Shown here piece by piece: positions 19,865 through 29,053 of a stretch of 35,204 nucleotides of DNA. The notes under the pieces were generated by a model. It saw nothing but the letters and a program-made list of their open reading frames with translations, did not search any database and had not been told where the DNA came from. Position numbers and translations under genes: made by a program. The DNA is from a virus. The stretch is taken from the IMG/VR virus record IMGVR_UViG_3300025616_000024, positions 1 to 35,204 of that record; one strand, written 5' to 3'. How positions within the stretch are numbered: position 1 is the first letter of the stretch; each line of letters starts with the position of its first letter.

Positions 19865-21802
19865 ATGAATTTACCGTGGTCAAAAAAGAAAGAAGCGCCC
19901 ATTGCATACAACAACGGCTCCGGCGTCGTGAACTTCAACACCGCTCCTGGACGCCAGGACATGACTCAATTTCTTAAAGCCTACGGAGAGGACGGCTGGC
20001 TGCACGCTGCAGTCTCTCGCATCGCTCAGTCCTATGCCGAAACCGAGTGGAAGCTCTACAAGAAAGACAACAAGACCGGGGAGCGCGAGGAAATCCTGCA
20101 GCACCCCCTCCTAGACCTCATGGCCCGCCCCAATCCTTACCAGTCCGGGCAAGACCTCGAAGAGATCCTGTGCAAATTCTATCTGCTCACCGGCAAAGCC
20201 TACCAGGCCAAGCAGTACAACATGGGAAAGCAGGAATTATGGCTGATCCCCTCGCCTTTCATGAAACCGGTCCCCGACAAACGAGAGTTCATCAAAGGCT
20301 ATGTTTACGAACGGAACGGCGAACGAGTCACGTTCGAACCCGGAGAAGTGATCCCCTATATCAATACCGACCCGTGGAATATCTACGACGGAGTGGGCCC
20401 TGCACAGGCGATCGGACTCGAGCTGGATATGTCGTCTTATATGCGCCAGCACAACCGAAACTTCTTTCTCCGCGGGGCTGTTCCAGGGCTCATCATTTCG
20501 AACAAGAACGGAGCGACACAAGAAGAGGTTGACCGGCTTGTCGAAAAACTGAAATCAAAACACCAGGGTTATGGCCGCGCTTTCGAGACGCTGTTCCTTT
20601 CGGGCGATTGGGACGTGAAAGAAGCCACTATCTCTCAGAAGGACATGGACTTCGTCGGCCTGGCCAAATGGACGCGCGATGCGACACTGGGGGGATTCGG
20701 ACTGCCTCCGACTATGATCGGTGTTGCGGAGAATGCGAACAGGTCCATAGCGGAGACCGCCGAATACACCTACGCGAAATGGACACTCAAACCCCTGCTC
20801 AACTTCTTTAAGCGTAAAAAGAATGAGTTTCTTGTCCCCGATTTTGAGAAAGACGGGGAAACCCTCGAGATGGATTTTGTCGATCCTGTCCCCGAGAACC
20901 AGGACCTTAAAAAGAATACGGCTATCGACGGCTTCAAGGCGGGAGTTATCACCCGCAACGAGGCTCGCGACATCATGGGATTTAACCCGGACAAGACGGA
21001 GCTGGGAGATGAGTATTATACTCCTCCGCCATCCTTGAGCAATGACTCCATTCCTCCTGCTGCAGACGCTGCTAAAGAGATAAAAAAAAAGAATATTTTA
21101 GCCACTATTGAGGAGAAGGACGCTTACTGGAAGGATTACGTCAAGGGTACAGAGGCGCACGAGAAAATCCTAATAGCCGCGCTTCATGAAGTCTGGCAGT
21201 CGCAAAAGAAGGACGTTTTAACAAAGTTCAAAACAGATGCCCGCCCGGAGCTGGACATCTCGAAGGCCAAGAAAGACTATCAGACATTTATCGAGGACCC
21301 TCTGGAGGATGCCCTGCTAGCAGCCATCAAGAAGGGCATGCAGCTCGTTGAACCCAGAACACCCCACAAAGATACGCCTATACCTCAGATACTGAACGCC
21401 CGGGCGCTACGCTGGCTGCAGACCCGGCTCGGATGGGCGGCAGAGCAGACCTCAGAGGAAACAGCAACTCTTCTTTCTGGCGTAATCGCGCAGGCTTACG
21501 CTGACGGCTTCGGTGCAGACAAAATAGCCAACCTTATCAGCGCTTTATTTGATGGGTTCGACCAGGTGCGAGCCCTTAAAGTTGCCCGGACAGAAGTCAT
21601 GAGCGCTAGCAACCAGGGCGCCATCGAAGGATACCGGGAGTCGGGTGTTGTTTCAACTGCAACATGGTTCACCGCATCCGACGAGCGAGACTGCGATGAA
21701 TGCGACTCGATGGACGGCGACACCGAGGAACTTGACGACACTGAGGGCGTTCTGCCTTTGCACCCAAACTGCAGATGTATCTGGCTGGCCAATGTGGACT
21801 AG
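19865..21802 (+). CDS. Portal protein fused to a MuF/SPP1-gp7 domain
   Basis: 645 residues, ATG 19865 after GGGTGA. Residues 1-390 are an HK97-type portal (DGWLHAAVSRIAQSYAETEWKLYKK, YNMGKQELWLIPSPF, FLRGAVPGLIISNKNG, GVAENANRSIAETAEYTYAKWTL). A Lys-rich linker (about 395-420) leads to a C-terminal MuF-like head morphogenesis domain (about 420-645) ending in RALKVARTEVMSASNQGA, DERDCDECDSMDG and LPLHPNCRCIW. In most phages these are two genes. The dodecameric portal would therefore carry 12 copies of the MuF domain. Confidence 0.9.
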   Translation: MNLPWSKKKEAPIAYNNGSGVVNFNTAPGRQDMTQFLKAYGEDGWLHAAVSRIAQSYAETEWKLYKKDNKTGEREEILQHPLLDLMARPNPYQSGQDLEEILCKFYLLTGKAYQAKQYNMGKQELWLIPSPFMKPVPDKREFIKGYVYERNGERVTFEPGEVIPYINTDPWNIYDGVGPAQAIGLELDMSSYMRQHNRNFFLRGAVPGLIISNKNGATQEEVDRLVEKLKSKHQGYGRAFETLFLSGDWDVKEATISQKDMDFVGLAKWTRDATLGGFGLPPTMIGVAENANRSIAETAEYTYAKWTLKPLLNFFKRKKNEFLVPDFEKDGETLEMDFVDPVPENQDLKKNTAIDGFKAGVITRNEARDIMGFNPDKTELGDEYYTPPPSLSNDSIPPAADAAKEIKKKNILATIEEKDAYWKDYVKGTEAHEKILIAALHEVWQSQKKDVLTKFKTDARPELDISKAKKDYQTFIEDPLEDALLAAIKKGMQLVEPRTPHKDTPIPQILNARALRWLQTRLGWAAEQTSEETATLLSGVIAQAYADGFGADKIANLISALFDGFDQVRALKVARTEVMSASNQGAIEGYRESGVVSTATWFTASDERDCDECDSMDGDTEELDDTEGVLPLHPNCRCIWLANVD

Positions 21803-21813
21803 GAGATTAAAAC

Positions 21814-22824
21814 ATGCCTAAAGCAATCGAAAAGATTATCAAGTCTTATTCTGTGCAGGTCAAGGCCGTCGAGGGGCAAAACAGGACGCTCCGGTTTGTG
21901 GCCTCCTGTGAGACCTGTGACCGGGACGGGGAGGTTGTCAGTGCCGACGGGTGGGTATTTGAAAACTTCATGAAGAACCCTGTTTTCATGTGGGCGCACC
22001 AGTACGACCAGCCACCGATCGGCAAGGTCGTTGCAATTAGTGTGGCGGACGGCAATGTGATAGAGGATGTGGAGTTCGCCGACGCCGAGACCTACCCATT
22101 CGCGGATATCGTTTACCGCCTTTACCAGGGCGGTTTCCTCAATGCCGTGTCAGTCGGATTCATCCCGATTGAGTGGGAGACCGGCGGCAAGAAAGAGGGA
22201 GATCCCCGCAAACGCTACACCAAACAGGAAATGCTTGAAACTTCCGCGGTCCCTGTTCCGTCTAACCCGGATGCCCTGCAGCAGGCCCGCAGCGCGAAGG
22301 TTATCTCCCTTAAAGAGATGCGGCTTGTAAAGAAGTCTTTTGAGGCCGTAGAAACCAAAACCCTGGCCGAGGATATCCGGGATGCACCGATTATAGACAA
22401 GACCGAGCCGCTTACCCAGGACGCGCTGGCCGATGAGCTTGATTACGTCCTGTGTTCTATCCGGGAAGTCGGATTGAATGAAAAGAATACCCCGATCGCA
22501 AAGGAGCTCATGGAAACATTGAAACGCCTTACAGGAAGCGACATTCCTGTTCAAGATAAATCCATGCCAAAGAAAACCACCGAAGCAATAAAGACCGCCT
22601 GCAAAGAGGTTCAGAATTGTCTCGATGGGATGAAGGCGCACCACAAGGCGCACAACGAGTTCCATAAGACAAACACCGAAGCCCTCACCGGGTGCCTTGA
22701 AAGCCTGTCCGCAATGTGTGGGGAGGAACCTGAACCCGAAAAGTCAGTCGAATCCGAGAGCGAAACGTCAAAAGCTCTCAAGAATCTAATCAAAGCAGTC
22801 GAATCTAAACTAGGAGAAAAATAA
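21814..22824 (+). CDS. HK97-type prohead protease with C-terminal scaffold-like region
   Basis: 336 residues, ATG 21814 after AGGAGA. The protease domain (about 10-165) shows FVASCETCDRDGEVV, catalytic His62 in MWAHQYDQPPIG and Ser113 in LNAVSVGFIPIEW, the HK97 gp4/U35-family pattern. The C-terminal 150 residues are charged, helical, and end in a coiled segment (SETSKALKNLIKAVESKL), likely acting as the internal scaffold. It processes the capsid protein encoded directly downstream. Confidence 0.9.
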   Translation: MPKAIEKIIKSYSVQVKAVEGQNRTLRFVASCETCDRDGEVVSADGWVFENFMKNPVFMWAHQYDQPPIGKVVAISVADGNVIEDVEFADAETYPFADIVYRLYQGGFLNAVSVGFIPIEWETGGKKEGDPRKRYTKQEMLETSAVPVPSNPDALQQARSAKVISLKEMRLVKKSFEAVETKTLAEDIRDAPIIDKTEPLTQDALADELDYVLCSIREVGLNEKNTPIAKELMETLKRLTGSDIPVQDKSMPKKTTEAIKTACKEVQNCLDGMKAHHKAHNEFHKTNTEALTGCLESLSAMCGEEPEPEKSVESESETSKALKNLIKAVESKLGEK

Positions 22825-24080
22825 TGCCCGAAGTAACCGAAATCGAAAAGTTAACCAAAGTCTTCACCGACAAGCTGGACCAGCTTTCTCAGGACGTGAC
22901 CGGCAAGGCCGTCAGCGCCGCGAAAGAGTCCGTCAAAGAATGGGCCAACGAAGCGATGAAGTCGCGCAAGTTCAACCCCGGCATGGGAACCGAGGAATCA
23001 GATAGCCCCTGGCACATCAAGGGCTATAACAACACCCTGCCTCTTGAAAAACAGGCTCCGGCAGTCAAGGAAGCCTTCTACTCAGTGGCCGGCAATTACA
23101 TCAAGGCCGTCTACTGCGCTCAGCATGGCATCAACAACGAATTGACCAAAGCTCTCGGAGTTACCACCGGCTCCAGCGGCGGCTTCCTGGTGCCCGTTGA
23201 ATTCCGCCCTGAACTCTTGAAACTCATCATCGAGGACCAGCTCGTCAGGCCGCGTGCCCGCATTGTCCCGATGGCTACCGATACCCTGTGGTGGCCGAAG
23301 ATCGTTGACACGACCCATGCGTCTACCATCCACGGCGGCATGAAAGCCACCGCCACCGCTGAGGCCGGGTCCCTCGGTACCGGCGATCCTACCGTCGGCC
23401 AGATGAGGCTTGTCGCCAAGAAATACACCTCTTCCTGGAAGGTCTCAAACGAACTGCTCATGGACTCGCCCATCTCCATCATGCCCCTGCTCGGCGAGCT
23501 GGGACGCGAGGCGGTCGGTTTCGATGAGGACTATGACGCCATAACAGGCAACGGCGCAGAGAGGCTGTTTGGCTTCCTGAACTCCGGGGCGCTTATCTCG
23601 ACGACCCGCAACGTCACCGGCGACCTGGCGTGGAAAGACATCACCAACATGTACGGCAAGATGTTCCCCTCCAGCCTCAAGAGGGCCGTATGGGCTTGCT
23701 CCCCCGGCGTCCTGACCTCCCTGTTCAATATGGTCGTGCCCGCCGGTACCGGCGGCAGCGCGGTCTTTGTCAGCAACGTTCAGGGCCAGACCGGCGCCGA
23801 TGCTCCTCCCATGACCATCCTCGGACGCCCGCTAATCGTCTCGGAAAAACTCCCCGCGCTCGGCACTGTCGGCGACCTGGTGTTCTGCGACTTCTCCTAC
23901 TACATCATAGGAGACCGCATGGATCTGAAAGTAGACGCCAGTGAGCATGTCTACTTCGCCAATGACCAGACCGCCCTGCGCATGATCGAACGCGTCGACG
24001 GCCAGCCCTGGCTCGATTCCGCCCTCACCGCCCGCAACGGCACAGACACCATCTCTGCCTTCGTCGCCTGCGCAACCTAA
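22824..24080 (+). CDS. Major capsid protein, HK97 family
   Basis: 418 residues, ATG 22824 sharing bases with the previous stop. An N-terminal helical delta-like segment (about 1-100) is followed by GVTTGSSGGFLVPVEFRPELLKLI, a standard start of HK97-fold capsid cores, then the A-domain with DEDYDAITGNGAERLFGFLN and a C-terminal SEKLPALGTVGDLVFCDFSYYIIGDRMDLKVDAS. The protease cleavage site is expected near residue 100-115, before the TTGSSGG segment. Forms the icosahedral shell. Confidence 0.93.
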   Translation: MPEVTEIEKLTKVFTDKLDQLSQDVTGKAVSAAKESVKEWANEAMKSRKFNPGMGTEESDSPWHIKGYNNTLPLEKQAPAVKEAFYSVAGNYIKAVYCAQHGINNELTKALGVTTGSSGGFLVPVEFRPELLKLIIEDQLVRPRARIVPMATDTLWWPKIVDTTHASTIHGGMKATATAEAGSLGTGDPTVGQMRLVAKKYTSSWKVSNELLMDSPISIMPLLGELGREAVGFDEDYDAITGNGAERLFGFLNSGALISTTRNVTGDLAWKDITNMYGKMFPSSLKRAVWACSPGVLTSLFNMVVPAGTGGSAVFVSNVQGQTGADAPPMTILGRPLIVSEKLPALGTVGDLVFCDFSYYIIGDRMDLKVDASEHVYFANDQTALRMIERVDGQPWLDSALTARNGTDTISAFVACAT

Positions 24081-24108
24081 ATCTAACTGTTTAACAGGAG
24101 AAAATATA

Positions 24109-24579
24109 ATGGCTGCATATTTAACGGAAACCGTAAAAGTAGTGGGGGCGCTCGCCCCCATCGACAAGGCCGGCAACGCCTGGGTGTCAAAACCCATCAA
24201 CCTGGCCAAGTATAACCGCGTCTGCTTCCTGCTTTACCTGGGTGCGGACGACACAACCGGTACCATCACCGTTGAGAAAGGTACTGCAAGCACCCTCGGC
24301 ACCGCTATCGCCTTCAACTACCGCAAAGCCACAACCGGCGCTGCGGCCTTCTCAGTCCTCGACGCCGCCTTTGCCGCTGCCACCTCGTCCGGCATCGCCC
24401 TGACAGCAAGCGACGACAACAAGATCATGGCCATCGAGGTCTGCGCCCAGGAACTCGGCACGTCGAACTGGGTCGGCGTCAAGGTCAGCGCCGCCGGCAC
24501 TGCGAACCTGGTCACGATCATAGCCCTGTGCTACGAACCCCGCTTCCCGCAGGACATCCCTGCCGATCCTACTGCCTAA
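24109..24579 (+). CDS. Head decoration / stabilisation protein candidate
   Basis: 156 residues, ATG 24109 after AGGAGA. Ala/Thr-rich and beta-strand-rich throughout, without Lys-rich or helical regions. Directly after the capsid gene, a decoration or head-fibre protein is the most likely role. No named family recognised. Confidence 0.55.
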   Translation: MAAYLTETVKVVGALAPIDKAGNAWVSKPINLAKYNRVCFLLYLGADDTTGTITVEKGTASTLGTAIAFNYRKATTGAAAFSVLDAAFAAATSSGIALTASDDNKIMAIEVCAQELGTSNWVGVKVSAAGTANLVTIIALCYEPRFPQDIPADPTA

Positions 24580-24603
24580 TTCCCTAATGAACGGGAGTAA
24601 AAA

Positions 24604-24639
24604 CGAGGGGGAGATAAAGGCTTTAACTGCTCCCCCTCG
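24604..24639. other. 10-bp-stem hairpin between head genes
   Basis: CGAGGGGGAG (24604-24613) is perfectly complementary to CTCCCCCTCG (24630-24639) over a 16-nt loop. No T-run follows on the plus strand, so it is probably an mRNA-stabilising or processing element, or a leaky terminator, in the highly expressed capsid region. Confidence 0.6.
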
Positions 24640-24689
24640 CCACACCGCCATCTTGAAGCCGAGAAAATCTAAACGTATCGAGGTAAAAA

Positions 24690-25157
24690 ATGGGAAGAGT
24701 AACTTACCCGTCAAAAAATCGGGACGCTTTCGCAGACCTTAACCTCGGCATCCGCGTTGACAGGGCCACCGCGACCCTGCCTCAAGGCGCGAGTGCCGCA
24801 ATCTTCAATGTAAACGGCGGGCGCGTGCTGGTGACTGCCATAATCGGCCAGGTCACAACCATACTCGGCGCAGTCGGTAACATGAAGCTAATCGCCACTC
24901 CGACCACAGGCGTTGCAAACGATATGTGCGCTGTGGTAGCTGCAGGTACATTCGCAGTCGGCGTGCTGGTTAACATCGACGGCATCGTGGGTGATGCCAT
25001 GATTTCCGGCACCGGCAGCGTTTCCACTACGACCGCACCCGTCGTGGTCAACGTCGGCACCATCAACTTAAGCCTGTCAGGGTCCAGCACTGGTTCAATG
25101 AAATGGACCATCTGCTACGTGCCCTTCGACGACGGCGCTTACGTGACCGCCGCGTAG
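24690..25157 (+). CDS. Second head surface/decoration protein candidate
   Basis: 155 residues, ATG 24690 after GAGGT. Beta-rich, with many Val/Thr/Gly residues (GGRVLVTAIIGQVTTILGAVGNMKLIATPTTG), consistent with a trimeric surface protein. It is flanked by strong hairpins on both sides, which suggests its message level is tuned separately. Confidence 0.5.
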   Translation: MGRVTYPSKNRDAFADLNLGIRVDRATATLPQGASAAIFNVNGGRVLVTAIIGQVTTILGAVGNMKLIATPTTGVANDMCAVVAAGTFAVGVLVNIDGIVGDAMISGTGSVSTTTAPVVVNVGTINLSLSGSSTGSMKWTICYVPFDDGAYVTAA

Positions 25158-25172
25158 AAAGAATCCCTCCGT

Positions 25173-25226
25173 TAACCGGGGTTGAGACGGGTTGCTCCAT
25201 TCTCGCCTCAGCCCCCGGTTATTTCT
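25173..25226 (+). terminator. Hairpin with short T-rich tail, partial terminator candidate
   Basis: TAACCGGGG (25173-25181) pairs with CCCCGGTTA (25213-25221), with further partial pairing inside the loop, followed by TTTCTC. The weak T-tract in the middle of the structural operon suggests a leaky terminator or processing site. Confidence 0.5.
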
Positions 25227-25263
25227 CAAAAAATATTATGAAAGTTTTATTACGAGGTGAAAT

Positions 25264-25638
25264 ATGGCTGGTTCAGTAATGACCTTCACGGAAAATAAAC
25301 GCTTCGCGTCAGTCAAGCAGATTAAAGTAGCCTGGACTTCGGACGACGCTACGGGCGCAGTATCGGGAACTACCACATACCCCTACGACGGGCAAATCAT
25401 CGGCGCTATCACCGTCCCGGGGACTGCAGGTGTGGCTCCTACCAACCTTTATGATATCGCCATCAACGACGAGAACAGCGTCGATGTGGCACTCGGAGCG
25501 CTGGTTGATAGGTCGAGCACGCTCACACAGTATGTCGCGGTTGCATCGATGGCGGGAGTGTCGGCTTCCAAGATAACAGTCGCCATCACCAACGCCGGCA
25601 ACTCGAAACAGGGCACGATTTATCTCTATATCAGGTAG
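25264..25638 (+). CDS. Third small beta-rich head protein
   Basis: 124 residues, ATG 25264 after GAGGTG. Reads as one beta-sandwich (SVKQIKVAWTSDDATGAVSG ... SKITVAITNAGNSKQGTIYLYIR). The pattern is common among small virion proteins between capsid and connector genes. Function inferred from position. Confidence 0.5.
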   Translation: MAGSVMTFTENKRFASVKQIKVAWTSDDATGAVSGTTTYPYDGQIIGAITVPGTAGVAPTNLYDIAINDENSVDVALGALVDRSSTLTQYVAVASMAGVSASKITVAITNAGNSKQGTIYLYIR

Positions 25639-25644
25639 GTCCTT

Positions 25645-25833
25645 ATGGCCTTTGAAAATCTGCTGAACCAGTATCTTGAAGCGAAATACACAAAGCCTGA
25701 ACAGGTCACGCTTTGCCAGACATGCGGTTATCCGTTGGAAGAGACGGACCGCGGCATCCATTGTCCCTTTGATGGATGGACACCCAATATCCCGCCCAAA
25801 TTCGTGCCTCAAATCCCGGACGTTCCAAAGTAG
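25645..25833 (+). CDS. 62-residue zinc-ribbon protein in the head operon
   Basis: ATG 25645 with AGGT upstream, 6 nt after the previous stop. CQTCGYPLEETDRGIHCPFDGW supplies three Cys and one His or Asp in zinc-ribbon spacing. The C-terminus is Pro-rich. Unusual among virion genes, but closely spaced with both neighbours and therefore probably real. Confidence 0.6.
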   Translation: MAFENLLNQYLEAKYTKPEQVTLCQTCGYPLEETDRGIHCPFDGWTPNIPPKFVPQIPDVPK

Positions 25834-25840
25834 GTGAACC

Positions 25841-26662
25841 ATGAATTCTTATGTTGACCTCGGAACCATCAAGGCGCCCGGAGGGCTGAACCTCACATCA
25901 ACCGAGTACGATTCATCCCTTTTGATGTGGGCGAATACAGCCTCACGCTTTATCGACGCATATACCCACCGATATTTCTACTGCCTTGAAAGTACGAAGT
26001 ATTTTGATGGAGCGTCCACCGTCCTGTTCCTGGCGGAGGATGTGCTTTCGATCACGTCTTTAAGCCTCGATGTTTATGGTAATAAAACCTACTCCACCAG
26101 CATGGCCTCAACCGATTACGAAAGGTACCCGCTGACAAAACTCCCGACGACTTATCTCAAGACGGCGAACAACGCGAAGTATACAAACTTCGCCTCCGGC
26201 ATCCGGGCCGGCGTCAAAATAGCGGGCGTGTTCGGATATGGAACCGGTCTTACCGCAACCCCTTATATCGATACCGGCATCACCGGGACTGTTGCCACTG
26301 CTGCCGGTACCTTGCTTACTCTTTCCGCTGGTTCTATCGTCCAGGCGGGACAGACCATCCGGCTGGAATCAGAACAGATGTATGTTTCGTCCGCGGGGCC
26401 GATTGTAGCCACCGTTATCCGGGGCGTAAACGGCACTACCGCTGCGGCGCATGCTGCTGCGGAGATTTACATCTATCAGTACCACGATTCAGTTGTCGGC
26501 GCGGCGATGATGCAGCTCTCGATATGGTGGGAGCGCAGAAAATCAGCCTACGCTTCGAAGGTCGGCAACACCACCACCGGGGAGTACGAGATATATAAAG
26601 GTCTGGACCCAACGGTTAAAGCTCTCCTCGACACTGGAAGCCTGGTAAGGAATCCGATGTAA
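25841..26662 (+). CDS. Head-tail connector (gp6-like) with inserted beta domain
   Basis: 273 residues, ATG 25841 after AGGTGA. The N-terminal half (LLMWANTASRFIDAYTHRYFYC and onward) and the C-terminal helix (VVGAAMMQLSIWWERRKSAYASK) match the all-helical head-tail adaptor that follows the capsid in HK97-type phages. Between them (about 145-215) a Thr/Ala-rich beta segment is inserted. It connects portal to tail. Confidence 0.65.
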   Translation: MNSYVDLGTIKAPGGLNLTSTEYDSSLLMWANTASRFIDAYTHRYFYCLESTKYFDGASTVLFLAEDVLSITSLSLDVYGNKTYSTSMASTDYERYPLTKLPTTYLKTANNAKYTNFASGIRAGVKIAGVFGYGTGLTATPYIDTGITGTVATAAGTLLTLSAGSIVQAGQTIRLESEQMYVSSAGPIVATVIRGVNGTTAAAHAAAEIYIYQYHDSVVGAAMMQLSIWWERRKSAYASKVGNTTTGEYEIYKGLDPTVKALLDTGSLVRNPM

Positions 26663-26664
26663 AC

Positions 26665-27126
26665 ATGGAACTCACATATTCTTTCAAGGGCATGGACGAG
26701 CTGCTTAAGAAAGTAGACAGCCAGGAACTGATCGGCCAGCCTCTCAGGGCTTTCTTCAACAAGGCAGCCATAGAAACACAGAGACAGATCCAGCAACGAA
26801 CACCCACTGATACCGCGGTTCTTCGTGCCGGTATCAATTATGAAGTGGACAGTGCCTCCGTCCCGCAGTACGCGCGGATCGGTTCGAATTCAAACTATGT
26901 CATGTTTGTCGAATACGACACGAAGCCGCACTGGCCTCCGATGGCTGCAATCACACCCTGGTCTGAACGGCATGGTCTTAACCCCTATATGGTAGCAAGG
27001 GGGATTGCGGCACACGGAACTAAGGGCGCCCACATGTTCGAGATGGGTCTAGAAGCGGCTAAAGGCAGATTCCCTGAGTTTCTTTCAGAGCTCGGCACAG
27101 ATATAGAGGGAGCGTGGGGTAAATGA
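26665..27126 (+). CDS. HK97 gp10-like head-closure/tail-completion protein
   Basis: 153 residues, ATG 26665 three nt after the previous stop. The sequence MDELLKKVDSQ, IQQRTPTDTAVLRAGINYEV and YVMFVEYDTKPH follows the HK97 gp10 pattern ('RTPVDTGxLR ... YxxxVExGT'). It occupies the standard position between the connector and the tail terminator and overlaps the next gene by 4 nt. Confidence 0.8.
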   Translation: MELTYSFKGMDELLKKVDSQELIGQPLRAFFNKAAIETQRQIQQRTPTDTAVLRAGINYEVDSASVPQYARIGSNSNYVMFVEYDTKPHWPPMAAITPWSERHGLNPYMVARGIAAHGTKGAHMFEMGLEAAKGRFPEFLSELGTDIEGAWGK

Positions 27127-27548
27127 GCCTTAAAGGTATACGAGAGGACTTACAGAACGCCTTGCAGGTTATCCCCAAACTAAACGTATATTCGGGCTGG
27201 CCCAGCAAGGAGAACGCCCCTTTTGCCATCATATCGCTTCCCGTTACGGACGGGGCTGAATATGACCTGACTTCCCGAAACTCGTCTTTGGTTTATCACT
27301 TCACCATCGACATAGGGGTTAAGCCTTCATCTTCTTTGGAGCAGATGCAAGACGAATTAGACCCGTACATCGAAAACACGGGTGATTATTCGGTCAAACT
27401 CGCGCTTGAAGCGATGGACGACGCAGGGGCACACCCGGACTTTGATGCTCTCAGGGTCGGCAAGATGGCAAATTACGGGCAATTAACTGTCAACGGCGCG
27501 ACTTATACCGGGGCGAGATTCAACGTAGACATTATCGTAACCTCGTAG
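27123..27548 (+). CDS. Tail terminator / tail completion protein
   Basis: 141 residues, ATG 27123 overlapping the preceding stop. Alpha/beta organisation with IREDLQNALQVIP at the start and a C-terminal beta pair (GATYTGARFNVDIIVTS) fits the tail-terminator fold. Position directly before the tail tube supports the call; sequence alone does not identify the family. Confidence 0.6.
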   Translation: MSLKGIREDLQNALQVIPKLNVYSGWPSKENAPFAIISLPVTDGAEYDLTSRNSSLVYHFTIDIGVKPSSSLEQMQDELDPYIENTGDYSVKLALEAMDDAGAHPDFDALRVGKMANYGQLTVNGATYTGARFNVDIIVTS

Positions 27549-27557
27549 GAGCAGATT

Positions 27558-28271
27558 ATGACATTTAAAGCAGGGCGAAACGCAGCTATCTACCTGAACG
27601 GTGTCGATATCACCGGCGACCTCAACATGATAACCGGAACGTCGGAAGTCGAACTGGCTGATGCGACAGTGTTCGGTTCGGTAGGTCATAAGGAACTACC
27701 TGGGCTATTTAAGGACGCCGTGCAAATCGAAGGCTTACTGGACGACGCGTCTCTCGGCGTTGCCACCAACATGATCCAAGCGTCCTCCGGGTATGCTTTG
27801 ATGATTCTCTACGGGCAGAATATCGGAGATCCTGCTAGTGCTGTCAACGAAACCATGCTGGGAAAGTTCGAGATCCCCGGCGTAGTGAAAGACATAAACA
27901 AAATCAAGCTCACTCTGGACATAGACAACTATCCCATCGAACCCTGCCTGGTGCTTTCTGGGAAAGGGCAGAAATCAAGTTCGTCCACGGGCTCTACAAT
28001 CGATAATGCAGCTCCTACCTCAGCTGGGGCCGTGGGTTACGTCCAGGTATTCGAGCAGACGGGTGGTACGGGGTACACCTTATCAATCAGACATTCAACT
28101 GACAACTTCGCAACCGACGACACCGAGCTTTTAACCTTCGGTAATTTCACAGGAGTGGGTACTTTACGGGTAGCTGCTGCAGGAACTGTTAAACGATACG
28201 TCCGGGCGAAGTGGGTTTGGGGCGGTGCTGGTTCAACTGCAACTTTCGCAATAGTAATGCACAGATTATAA
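27558..28271 (+). CDS. Tail tube protein paralogue 1, with extra C-terminal domain
   Basis: 237 residues, ATG 27558 after AGGAG. Residues 1-140 have the tail-tube pattern (DATVFGSVGHKELPGLFKDAVQIEGLLDD) shared with the next gene (TTAGSVGHVSWPGLEKGTITLKCVFDD). A Ser-rich linker (about 137-150) leads to a second beta domain of about 85 residues, probably displayed on the tail surface. Such Ig-like decorations are common on major tail proteins. Confidence 0.7.
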   Translation: MTFKAGRNAAIYLNGVDITGDLNMITGTSEVELADATVFGSVGHKELPGLFKDAVQIEGLLDDASLGVATNMIQASSGYALMILYGQNIGDPASAVNETMLGKFEIPGVVKDINKIKLTLDIDNYPIEPCLVLSGKGQKSSSSTGSTIDNAAPTSAGAVGYVQVFEQTGGTGYTLSIRHSTDNFATDDTELLTFGNFTGVGTLRVAAAGTVKRYVRAKWVWGGAGSTATFAIVMHRL

Positions 28272-28286
28272 ATTGGAGGTTTTAAT

Positions 28287-28721
28287 ATGGGTCTCTCAGG
28301 GAAAAGTCACGGACGAAAATTAGTCTTCACCTTCGCAACACACGACATCTCAGCATGGATTGAGGAAGTGTCCGGCCTGCCCGGTGAGGTAGAACTTGGC
28401 GACATCACTACCGCCGGTTCAGTAGGCCACGTTTCATGGCCAGGGCTTGAAAAAGGCACTATCACCTTGAAGTGCGTCTTTGACGATTCAGCTACAGGTG
28501 CTTACGCATACCTCGCAGAGGCCTTGAACGGATATGCTTCTGCTTCGCCCCCGGCTGTATCGGCGTTCGTTTATGAACCCGCCGGTTCGACTTCGGGCTA
28601 CGTCAAGATATCGGGCAACTGCTGGGTAAATAAAATCTCGTTCCCGGCTAAAGTAACCGACCCCTTGAAGTTCGAGGCTACCCTGGTCCTGGATAACGGC
28701 TTCACGATTGGAACGGCATAA
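28287..28721 (+). CDS. Tail tube protein paralogue 2
   Basis: 144 residues, ATG 28287 after GGAGG. Homologous to the N-terminal part of the previous gene through the aligned SVGHxxxPGLxKxxxxLxxxxDD block, but lacking the surface domain. A tube built of one or both proteins is possible. It shares its stop with the start of the tail chaperone (TAATG). Confidence 0.7.
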   Translation: MGLSGKSHGRKLVFTFATHDISAWIEEVSGLPGEVELGDITTAGSVGHVSWPGLEKGTITLKCVFDDSATGAYAYLAEALNGYASASPPAVSAFVYEPAGSTSGYVKISGNCWVNKISFPAKVTDPLKFEATLVLDNGFTIGTA

Positions 28722-29053
28722 TGAGTAAATTCACTTCAATAGGTGAATTCTCAAAGCTGACTTTCCTCGATGGCGAATGGGTCAATCTAAAGACCGAAGC
28801 CACACAAGAGGACAAGGACTATATCATCTCCAGGATGATCTCCTATTCTGCCGGTACGGATGGCGCGGGCGGTAAGCTCGAAATGGGCGTTGCTAAACTC
28901 GCCCTCCTGGAACGCTGGATCGTAGGCTGGTCATTCGAGGGGCTTCCGCTTAATACCGAAAACATCTCCGGGCTAAAAGAGAAGTATCGGAAACTTATCC
29001 TCGCAGAGATTGACCGCTTAGATAAACAAGCGGAGACATTCCCAAACTTGTAG
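28721..29053 (+). CDS. Tail assembly chaperone, short form (gpG-like)
   Basis: 110 residues, ATG 28721. Position between tail tube and tape measure, helical composition and a frameshift site at its end identify the gpG-type chaperone. The frame stops at 29051-29053, directly after the slippery sequence CCCAAAC (29041-29047). Confidence 0.8.
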   Translation: MSKFTSIGEFSKLTFLDGEWVNLKTEATQEDKDYIISRMISYSAGTDGAGGKLEMGVAKLALLERWIVGWSFEGLPLNTENISGLKEKYRKLILAEIDRLDKQAETFPNL

